Below are positions 34,449 through 41,039 of a stretch of 64,000 nt of DNA, piece after piece. Under the pieces are notes generated by a model. That model was given only the letters and a program-made list of their open reading frames with translations, did no database searches and was not told the DNA's origin. Source of the stretch: Lachnospiraceae bacterium (lineage in GTDB: Bacteria; Bacillota; Clostridia; Lachnospirales; Lachnospiraceae); assembly GCA_015057365.1 (NCBI GenBank), contig SVEN01000008.1:1-64000 (forward strand). The letters are read 5' to 3'. The position numbers and the translations under genes are program-made. Positions within the stretch are counted from its first letter, which is position 1. Each line of letters begins with the position of its first letter.

Positions 34449-34826
34449 ATGGAACAGAAACAAACGGAAGGATTTCAGTATTCTTATTCTGCAAAGCAAC
34501 AGGAAGAAATCAAGCGGATTCGTAGCAAATACGAAGCACCGCAGGAGGATAAAATGGCATATTTACGCCGGTTGGACGAGAGTGCCGGAAAGAAAGGAAC
34601 GATGATGTCCATTGTGCTTGGTGTTATCGGCACCCTGATTCTCGGTGTAGGGATGTGCTGTGTTCTGGTGTGGCAAAACACCTGGTTTATACCGGGGATT
34701 ATCATCGGAATTGTAGGATTAATCATGCTTTCCCTGGCCTATCCGGTGTATATGCGGATAACGAAGATGGAGAGGGAGAAGATTGCGCCGGAGATTTTAC
34801 GACTTACGGATGAGCTACTGAAGTAA
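34449..34826 (+). CDS. Small two-helix membrane protein, paralogue 2
   Basis: The 125-residue protein has the same plan as the 31042 protein: charged helix ('IKRIRSKYEAPQEDKMAYLRRLDE'), two membrane helices (about 51-70 and 77-97) and a charged C-terminal helix ('EKIAPEILRLTDELLK'). It lies 6 bases after the multi-helix gene and is the last gene of the cluster. The function is unknown. Confidence 0.78.
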   Translation: MEQKQTEGFQYSYSAKQQEEIKRIRSKYEAPQEDKMAYLRRLDESAGKKGTMMSIVLGVIGTLILGVGMCCVLVWQNTWFIPGIIIGIVGLIMLSLAYPVYMRITKMEREKIAPEILRLTDELLK

Positions 34827-34873
34827 GCGATATTGCAGGAACAACACAATGACAATAAAATAGCTTGTATCTT

Positions 34874-34935
34874 AAAAAGAACGGTCAACAAGCAAATTTA
34901 GAGTGGTTTATGCTTGTTTTGACGGTTCTTTTTTT
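34874..34935 (+). terminator. Terminator of the two-component cluster
   Basis: A long imperfect stem (AAGAAC with GTTCTT outside; CAAGCA with TGCTTG inside) ends in TTTTTTT at 34929-34935. Confidence 0.78.
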
Positions 34936-34971
34936 AGGTAAAAATAGATTGAGAAAAAGATGTATTATTGC

Positions 34972-35025
34972 TTGACAAAACACTCCACATGATGTAGACT
35001 GAAATTACAATCTACATGATGTCGA
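34972..35025 (+). promoter_or_regulatory. Promoter of BlaI/M56 pair C with two palindromic operators
   Basis: TTGACA (34972-34977) and TAGACT (34995-35000) are spaced by 17 bases. Operator 1, TCCACATGATGTAGA (34984-34998), overlaps the -10. Operator 2, TCTACATGATGTCGA (35011-35025), lies downstream. Each is a 7+1+7 palindrome with one mismatch, and the centres are 27 bases apart. The core TACATGATGTA resembles the TACA/TGTA half-sites of BlaI/MecI. The layout copies promoter A, but the half-site differs (TCTACAT versus TCTAAT). Confidence 0.8.
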
Positions 35026-35042
35026 GTGAGGAGGGACTATCT

Positions 35043-35408
35043 ATGGCAGAATTACAAATGGGTGCGGTGGAATCGCAGTTTGCCGATATGATATGGGAGC
35101 TGGAGCCGGTACATTCCAGAGAACTGGTGCGTCTGGCGGAAGAAAAGCTGGACTGGAAGAAGTCTACGACTTATACAGTGTTAAAACGCCTTTGTGACAA
35201 GGGGATCTTTGAAAACAACAGCTGCATTGTAACGTCAAAAATCAAGCGTGACGAGTTTTTTGCGATGCAAAGCGAACAGTTTGTACAGGATACCTTTGCA
35301 GGTTCTTTACCGGCCTTTCTGGCGGCGTTTACCTCCAGACGGGGAAAGTTATCAAAAGCGGAGGTTGACGAGCTGCGACGTATGGTGGCGGAATATGAGG
35401 AGGAGTAG
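35043..35408 (+). CDS. BlaI/MecI/CopY-family repressor (pair C)
   Basis: The 121-residue winged-helix repressor ('FADMIWELEPVHSRELVRLAEEKLDWKKSTTYTVLKRLCDKGIFEN') has a C-terminal dimerisation region ('GKLSKAEVDELRRMVAEYEEE'). It is closest to the pair A repressor. GAGGAGGG ends 7 bases before the ATG at 35043; the in-frame ATG at 35016 lies inside operator 2 and upstream of the ribosome binding site, so it is rejected. The M56 gene follows after 3 bases. By family knowledge it represses its own operon until the protease is activated. Confidence 0.9.
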   Translation: MAELQMGAVESQFADMIWELEPVHSRELVRLAEEKLDWKKSTTYTVLKRLCDKGIFENNSCIVTSKIKRDEFFAMQSEQFVQDTFAGSLPAFLAAFTSRRGKLSKAEVDELRRMVAEYEEE

Positions 35409-35411
35409 GAT

Positions 35412-38400
35412 ATGGGAGCAGTGTTTATTAAGATATTAAATATGAGTCTCACGGCCGGCTGGATTGTGCTGGCGGTGTTATTGGTGCGCCTTCTTTTCAA
35501 GAAAAAGGCTCCGAAGGCGTTATTTCCGATACTTTGGGCGCTGGTAGCGGTTCGACTTGTTTGTCCGGTTACCTTTGAAAGTAGCTTCAGCCTGATTCGT
35601 AATCCGGAGCCGTTGGAACAAACAGAACTGGCGGAGGACTTTTTTTCTCAAGTAGAAATGCCGGAAGAGAATTCTTTACAGGAGAATCCATCACAGGAGA
35701 AGGAGGCGACGGGAGCTTTCGAAGAAAAGACTCCTGTTTCCGCAGGAAGAAATCCTTCGATAGATGCCGGTGATCTTATGCTGGAAGAAAACATGAATCT
35801 TTCACCGGATAAGACGGACGAATCGTTATCGGGAAGCGAGAACGAACCGGTTGCAGGAGGTCCGGTACCGGTCATAATTCCGAATGAGTTACCGGAGGGT
35901 GTGGAGTTTGTAGAGTTTGAAACACCGGGAGAGCAAACGACCACCTCTGATAAGGAAGAAGACGCCGGAACCGTGGAGAAAACACCGGTATCCGTAACCT
36001 ATACCGAGGTAGGAGTGAACGGAAGCAACTTTACGATAAAGAGAACCGATTGGTTTGCAGTTGCGGCGATTGTATGGTTAGTGGGTATCTGTATTATGCT
36101 GTTGTATACCGCTTTCAGTTACATAAGTGTTTATCGCCGCGTCAAGGAATCCGCACCACTAAAGGATAAGGTACGGGTATGCGACCGGATTGACAGCCCG
36201 TTTATTTTAGGTATGTTACGTCCGCGGATTTACCTGCCGTCGGATATTAGCATAACAGACAGAGAGTACGTAATTGCGCACGAAAAAGCCCATTTAAAGC
36301 GTCTTGACCATATATGGAAGCCGTTGGGATTCCTTTTACTGAGTGTATATTGGTTCCATCCGCTTCTTTGGGTGGCATATATCCTTTTATGTAAGGATAT
36401 CGAATTCGCATGTGACGAAAAAGTAATCAAGGAGCTGGGGGCAGAACAGAAAAAGACCTATTCTACGGCATTGATTAATTGCAGCGTATCACGGAAAATG
36501 ATTTCTGCCTGCCCGCTGGCCTTCGGAGAAAACGGAGTAAAAGGGCGGGTTAAATCGGTACTGCACTATAAAAAGCCGGCCTTTTGGGTATTAGTGGCAT
36601 CGGTACTGGTTTGTGTGGTTATGGCAGTCTGCTTTTTAACGAATCCGAAGAGCAAGGAAGAAACACCGGAGATAACGCCGACGCCTATACCAACATCATC
36701 TCCTGTAGTTACGGAGCCTCCGGAAGTGTCCCCGATGCCAACGGCATCAGAGGTTGCGATTGATGAAAAACATTTTACAAGTCAAAAGTTCCGGGAATAC
36801 TTATCTGCGGAATATGATAGGGATAGCAACGGATATTTGTCGGAAGAAGAGCGAGAGGAAGTACGATATTTGTATTTGGAAGCACCGGTCGAAGCCTATT
36901 ATTTGAAAACAGACGGATTTGATGTGCTGGATGGTTTTGAATACTTCCCGAATCTTCGATATGTTTACACCAATAATGCGAAGCAGATTCTTTTCAATAA
37001 TCATCCGTCCATTCGTTATGTTGAAGTCAAAGGAGGCTTGGCGTACCTTCATGTGGAGGATTGTCCGAAATTTCAGGTGATTTCCTCAAGCAGTGGAACT
37101 ATAGCTTCTTACTATATTTCTGACGTGGCGGAGGACTGTATTTATCAGGGAGAATATTTAAACGGTCGAGAAGAAAAATACATTATTCCTTTAAATTCGC
37201 GTTGTAGCATTCGTTTGGAATACAAGGAGGAATTTCAGGAAATCCGATCAACCAAGACCTATTATTCCCAGTATTACAAAGAAATTCCGACGGAATGGCT
37301 AAAGAGGACAGAAAACGGTGTCGGAATTAACGGCGAACCGTTTGCAACGTACTTTGTCGGAAAAGATGTTGACTTTTTACAAGCCCGTATTTATGACAAG
37401 GAAAGAGACAGCGAGTACGTGTTTCTTACGGAGGAAGAAGAAAACAGTACTTCGTCTTTCCTATGGTTCTATGATGGTGTCGTGCTTATGGAGGACGACG
37501 AAGTCGATATAGACCAGTACCGATATATTCAAGTCCCGGATCTGCCGGATGGGGTATCGGAGGGCGACTTGTATTTAAGAACCGGTCAAAATTATCAAGT
37601 AAGCTCTGTTACCGCATGGGCTGACAAAGGCTTAAAAATACGAGGAAGCGTTAATGTGGATATTTTGTATCGGGAAAACGGCGAAGAACGAACACTTGCT
37701 ACCATGGAGGACTTTGGCTTTTATGTGCATGTCGATAAAAACAATAACGGAAGATTACTTTATTGGAACTATGAATTATATGATATGCTAAAGCATACTC
37801 CGGACACAAAGGGAATCCAAAAGCCTGAAGTATGGTTTTCATCCAAGGCATTACAAAATCATTTAAACAAGACCTATAATTCCGATGGGGAAGAGGGCTT
37901 ATCCGAATCCGAACGTAAAAACGTTTACTATTTGAATTACATGAATTCTGTCAGTCTGTACAAGGAACGAATGGATGGCTTAGACCATCTTCCGAATTTG
38001 ACGGACCTATATATCAGTAATGCGGATTCTCTTGTCATTGATGGGCATCCGTCTCTTGAATATATTGCAGGAGATGCGACGGATTTAAAGAAAGTCATTA
38101 TTAAAAATTGTCCGAAGCTAAAGGTTATTGATCTTGATTTATCGGTAGTGGAAGAGGTAGTAATCGAAGGGTGCTATAACCTGAAAAATGAGTATAACAA
38201 AAACAGAGGCGAACTGGTAACTGCAATCGAAACTACTAATATCTCCATAGCCATCGGCGACGAATATGCGGCATATCTGGATGAGGACGGAAAGCTTCAT
38301 GTGTTGTATGATACTTCCGCTACAAATGAATATGACACGGTAGGCGCTACAAGAGGAATTGATACCTCAAAGACCTACAAAACGCTGGGAACCGACCCGT

Positions 38401-40892
38401 ATCGACTGGTGGCGATTGATGAAGAAGGAAGACTTTCCGTGTCTTATTATGAGACAGCTGAGGAAATGCAGGCTATCTTAGAGGAAACTCTAAAGGCGGT
38501 GATGGAAGCAGGAGGTAATTATGGGCTCGGAAAGCCTGATCCTTCCATTGCAAAAGACTTTGAAACCATATCAGAGGTAAAGCAAATCTTTTCTACCTAT
38601 CCGTATGATAGGTATACGGCACTGCTTGAAGACGGAACCGTATTATATCTCGGAGAAAAAGAGGAACTGACCGGAGTAGTACAAATAACGGCGAAAACCA
38701 ACGGAGTTATTGCCGGCTTGAAAGAAGACGGCACCCTTGTAATGACAGATGTAAGTGATGTACTACGTAAGAAAAAGCTGGATGCATGGCCGCAACAGCT
38801 GAAGCAGATTGCAGCCGGCTACAATTTCTTTGTAGGCCTTTGCGAGGACGGCACCGTAATCTCTGAGGGTGTGGAGCAGGAGTATCTGATAAATACCATC
38901 GAACAATGGAGCGGCATCGTTAAAATTGCGGTCGGGAACGAGACCGTAGTCGGCTTAAAGGGTGACGGAACGGTGGTTGCGGTCTGCCCGGCACGAAGCG
39001 ATAAGGGACAGTGCGAGGTGGATGACTGGACCAATGTCATTGCAGTAAATACCAACGGAAGTGTAACCATCGGAATTACAAAGGATGGAACAGTGCTGAT
39101 GGCGGGAGATGTACCGGAAATCGTAAAAAACTTACCGGAGCGCTATAACTACGAAGAAATTAAAACTGTATTTTTAGAGTATCTGAATCATCAGGCATGG
39201 TTGTATCCGGGAGAATATCCGCAGGAGAGTCATACATGTTCCTATGAGCTTTATAGTAGTGCAAAAGACGTTAATACAAAGTATGTATACTTAAAAACCG
39301 TTATCAATAACACAGAACATTGGATTGAATTTAAACCGGAAAAGTATTATGTTCCGACGACTCCGATTCGGATTGTTGCGCAAAGAACAGACATTATGAG
39401 AGAAAGCTTAGAGAACGGTGAAATTGTAAGCATCGGAAGCGATAAAGTCTATGTACCGGCCACGACAAAACCTGCCTACGGAAATCCGGTAGATTTGACG
39501 AATGAGATTTCCTCAATATACTCCGATTTAAAGCGGAACGGTTACAGGGACACTTTAAAAATCGAAGTCATTGTATCGGAGCACGATTTGGAGAAAAATT
39601 TATATCCATATGCATACTTGATTATTAACGATTCCGAAGTATTTGAAACTTCCTTCGGCGAATTGGAGGGAAACTTATATCCCTTTTCCATGATGTTTTT
39701 CTATGGGAATTATTCAAAGGACTACACTATAGATTACACTGACGGATGGCCGGATGTGTTTGACGGACACGGAATCAAGCCTCTTGACGCAATAGACAAG
39801 GTGCAGTTTGAACGGGTTAATGCCTGTGCAGTTATCCATCAAATATATACAGGAAACAGTACCGAGACATTTCTGATTGACGGTCAGGCAATCGAGATTG
39901 ATTCTCCGAATTTAGGTGTTGATGTAGTCAATGGAGTACAAATTGCTTTTCTTCCGCAGGAGGCTGCGGCAGGCAGTGTGTATTACAACATTTATCGCAG
40001 TGATGACAGTGGGAAAAGCTGGCGGATGGTTGCGGAAAACTTCAGTGTAGCGGAAGGAGGCATCGCAAGGATACTGATTCCGGAGAAGGATACGGTTGTA
40101 TGCTGGTTTGAAATCAGCGGTACTACATCCCAAAGTTCCTGTTTCGTGTCCGAGGACGGCGGCATTACATGGAAACATGCCCCGTATGCATCAAAGCCGA
40201 ACAGCTTTACGTATGACCCTCAAACAAGCTCTTCCGTGATTTTTGGAGCATATGAGCAGGACGGAGATTATAGGAACGGGAAAGAACCGTTAGAATGGCT
40301 GGTTTTGGAACGGGACGGCGACCGGGCATTGCTTTTATCAAAATACGGTATTGAGACCTTACTTTGGGACAAAGACCAACCGATAGGGGCTTATGACGTG
40401 GATGATTTGTATTGGATGATGAACCGGACAATTTATGAGGCGGCCTTTTCTGCGGGGGAGCGGGCAGCACTGATACAAATAAATCCGATTAAGAACGAAT
40501 CTCTGGCGGAGTTCCCTTGGGGGATGACACAGTATCCGGGCTATACCTTTTTATTGGAAACCGACGATGTTCTATACGGACAAGGACAGGATGAGACCAA
40601 GTATTTCCGGACAGAGGAGTCACGTATCACCATACCGACCGCCTACGCAGCGCAAAAGGGCGCATGGCTGGATAAAAATGTTAAGTTTACGGATGTAGCG
40701 GTTCCGTGGATTGTTACTGTGACCGGAACCACCGACGGTGATTTTTCTGAGGTACAATTTGCAAGAGTGATGCCGGACGGAAGTGTTTCCTTTGAGGAAG
40801 AGGCGATTAAGGAACAGCATGTACTGATTCGTCCTGCTATCTGGGTAGATGTAACGAAGCTTCCGAAACCGGATTGGATGAACGAATCATAA
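35412..40892 (+). CDS. Giant M56 (BlaR1-type) protease with EF-hand/LRR, RCC1-like and DUF6273 extracellular domains (pair C)
   Basis: At 1826 residues this is far longer than BlaR1 (about 600). N-terminal helices are separated by an acidic, Pro-rich extracellular loop (about 60-205) that is expanded relative to M56-A. The zinc motif HEKAH is at 290-294, followed by 'EFACDEKVIKELG'. A helix (about 390-410) matches M56-A ('KKPAFWVL...AVCFLTNPKS'), then a Thr/Pro linker (about 415-447). Outside come two EF-hand/LRR-like modules (448-563, 807-923), RCC1-like blade repeats (about 945-1235; 'QIAAGYNFFVGLCEDGTVISEG', 'IAVGNETVVGLKGDGTVVAV'), an unrecognised segment (about 1240-1600) and a DUF6273-like domain (about 1607-1826). 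No penicillin-binding motif is seen. Inferred role: a large extracellular sensor that triggers intracellular proteolytic release of repressor C. The reading frame is intact throughout. Confidence 0.87.
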   Translation: MGAVFIKILNMSLTAGWIVLAVLLVRLLFKKKAPKALFPILWALVAVRLVCPVTFESSFSLIRNPEPLEQTELAEDFFSQVEMPEENSLQENPSQEKEATGAFEEKTPVSAGRNPSIDAGDLMLEENMNLSPDKTDESLSGSENEPVAGGPVPVIIPNELPEGVEFVEFETPGEQTTTSDKEEDAGTVEKTPVSVTYTEVGVNGSNFTIKRTDWFAVAAIVWLVGICIMLLYTAFSYISVYRRVKESAPLKDKVRVCDRIDSPFILGMLRPRIYLPSDISITDREYVIAHEKAHLKRLDHIWKPLGFLLLSVYWFHPLLWVAYILLCKDIEFACDEKVIKELGAEQKKTYSTALINCSVSRKMISACPLAFGENGVKGRVKSVLHYKKPAFWVLVASVLVCVVMAVCFLTNPKSKEETPEITPTPIPTSSPVVTEPPEVSPMPTASEVAIDEKHFTSQKFREYLSAEYDRDSNGYLSEEEREEVRYLYLEAPVEAYYLKTDGFDVLDGFEYFPNLRYVYTNNAKQILFNNHPSIRYVEVKGGLAYLHVEDCPKFQVISSSSGTIASYYISDVAEDCIYQGEYLNGREEKYIIPLNSRCSIRLEYKEEFQEIRSTKTYYSQYYKEIPTEWLKRTENGVGINGEPFATYFVGKDVDFLQARIYDKERDSEYVFLTEEEENSTSSFLWFYDGVVLMEDDEVDIDQYRYIQVPDLPDGVSEGDLYLRTGQNYQVSSVTAWADKGLKIRGSVNVDILYRENGEERTLATMEDFGFYVHVDKNNNGRLLYWNYELYDMLKHTPDTKGIQKPEVWFSSKALQNHLNKTYNSDGEEGLSESERKNVYYLNYMNSVSLYKERMDGLDHLPNLTDLYISNADSLVIDGHPSLEYIAGDATDLKKVIIKNCPKLKVIDLDLSVVEEVVIEGCYNLKNEYNKNRGELVTAIETTNISIAIGDEYAAYLDEDGKLHVLYDTSATNEYDTVGATRGIDTSKTYKTLGTDPYRLVAIDEEGRLSVSYYETAEEMQAILEETLKAVMEAGGNYGLGKPDPSIAKDFETISEVKQIFSTYPYDRYTALLEDGTVLYLGEKEELTGVVQITAKTNGVIAGLKEDGTLVMTDVSDVLRKKKLDAWPQQLKQIAAGYNFFVGLCEDGTVISEGVEQEYLINTIEQWSGIVKIAVGNETVVGLKGDGTVVAVCPARSDKGQCEVDDWTNVIAVNTNGSVTIGITKDGTVLMAGDVPEIVKNLPERYNYEEIKTVFLEYLNHQAWLYPGEYPQESHTCSYELYSSAKDVNTKYVYLKTVINNTEHWIEFKPEKYYVPTTPIRIVAQRTDIMRESLENGEIVSIGSDKVYVPATTKPAYGNPVDLTNEISSIYSDLKRNGYRDTLKIEVIVSEHDLEKNLYPYAYLIINDSEVFETSFGELEGNLYPFSMMFFYGNYSKDYTIDYTDGWPDVFDGHGIKPLDAIDKVQFERVNACAVIHQIYTGNSTETFLIDGQAIEIDSPNLGVDVVNGVQIAFLPQEAAAGSVYYNIYRSDDSGKSWRMVAENFSVAEGGIARILIPEKDTVVCWFEISGTTSQSSCFVSEDGGITWKHAPYASKPNSFTYDPQTSSSVIFGAYEQDGDYRNGKEPLEWLVLERDGDRALLLSKYGIETLLWDKDQPIGAYDVDDLYWMMNRTIYEAAFSAGERAALIQINPIKNESLAEFPWGMTQYPGYTFLLETDDVLYGQGQDETKYFRTEESRITIPTAYAAQKGAWLDKNVKFTDVAVPWIVTVTGTTDGDFSEVQFARVMPDGSVSFEEEAIKEQHVLIRPAIWVDVTKLPKPDWMNES
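36753..37100 (+). repeat. EF-hand/LRR-like module, copy C1 (inside M56-C)
   Basis: Residues 448-563. 'IDEKHFTSQKFREYL', loop DRDSNGYLSEEE, 'DGFEYFPNLR', 'NNHPSI', 'VEDCPKF'. The loop keeps acidic or Asn residues at most EF-hand ligand positions. Confidence 0.75.
37830..38181 (+). repeat. EF-hand/LRR-like module, copy C2 (inside M56-C)
   Basis: Residues 807-923. 'WFSSKALQNHL', degenerate loop NSDGEEGLSESE, 'DGLDHLPNLTD', 'GHPSLEY', 'NCPKL', 'GCYNL'. The EF-hand loop is shortened and probably no longer binds calcium. Confidence 0.7.
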
Positions 40893-40912
40893 AAAAAGAA
40901 CCGATACAAGGG

Positions 40913-40949
40913 AACGTACCTTTCGGAGAAATCCGTCAGGTACGTTTTT
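40913..40949 (+). terminator. Terminator after the giant M56 gene
   Basis: AACGTACCT (40913-40921) pairs with AGGTACGTT (40938-40946). An inner CGGA-GAAA-TCCG stem has a GNRA tetraloop, and a T run follows. Confidence 0.92.
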
Positions 40950-40956
40950 CTTTCGT

Positions 40957-40985
40957 TTGACTTTACAACAGCAGTGTGCTACAAT
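40957..40985 (+). promoter_or_regulatory. Promoter of the trigger-factor-like membrane protein gene
   Basis: TTGACT (40957-40962) and TACAAT (40980-40985) are spaced by 17 bases. An inverted repeat, TGACA (40992-40996) with TGTCA (41003-41007), lies at the expected transcript start and could be an operator. Confidence 0.72.
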
Positions 40986-41039
40986 TTTCTGTGACATGAG
41001 GTTGTCATATAATTTGTATCGTATAGAAGGAGACAGAGG

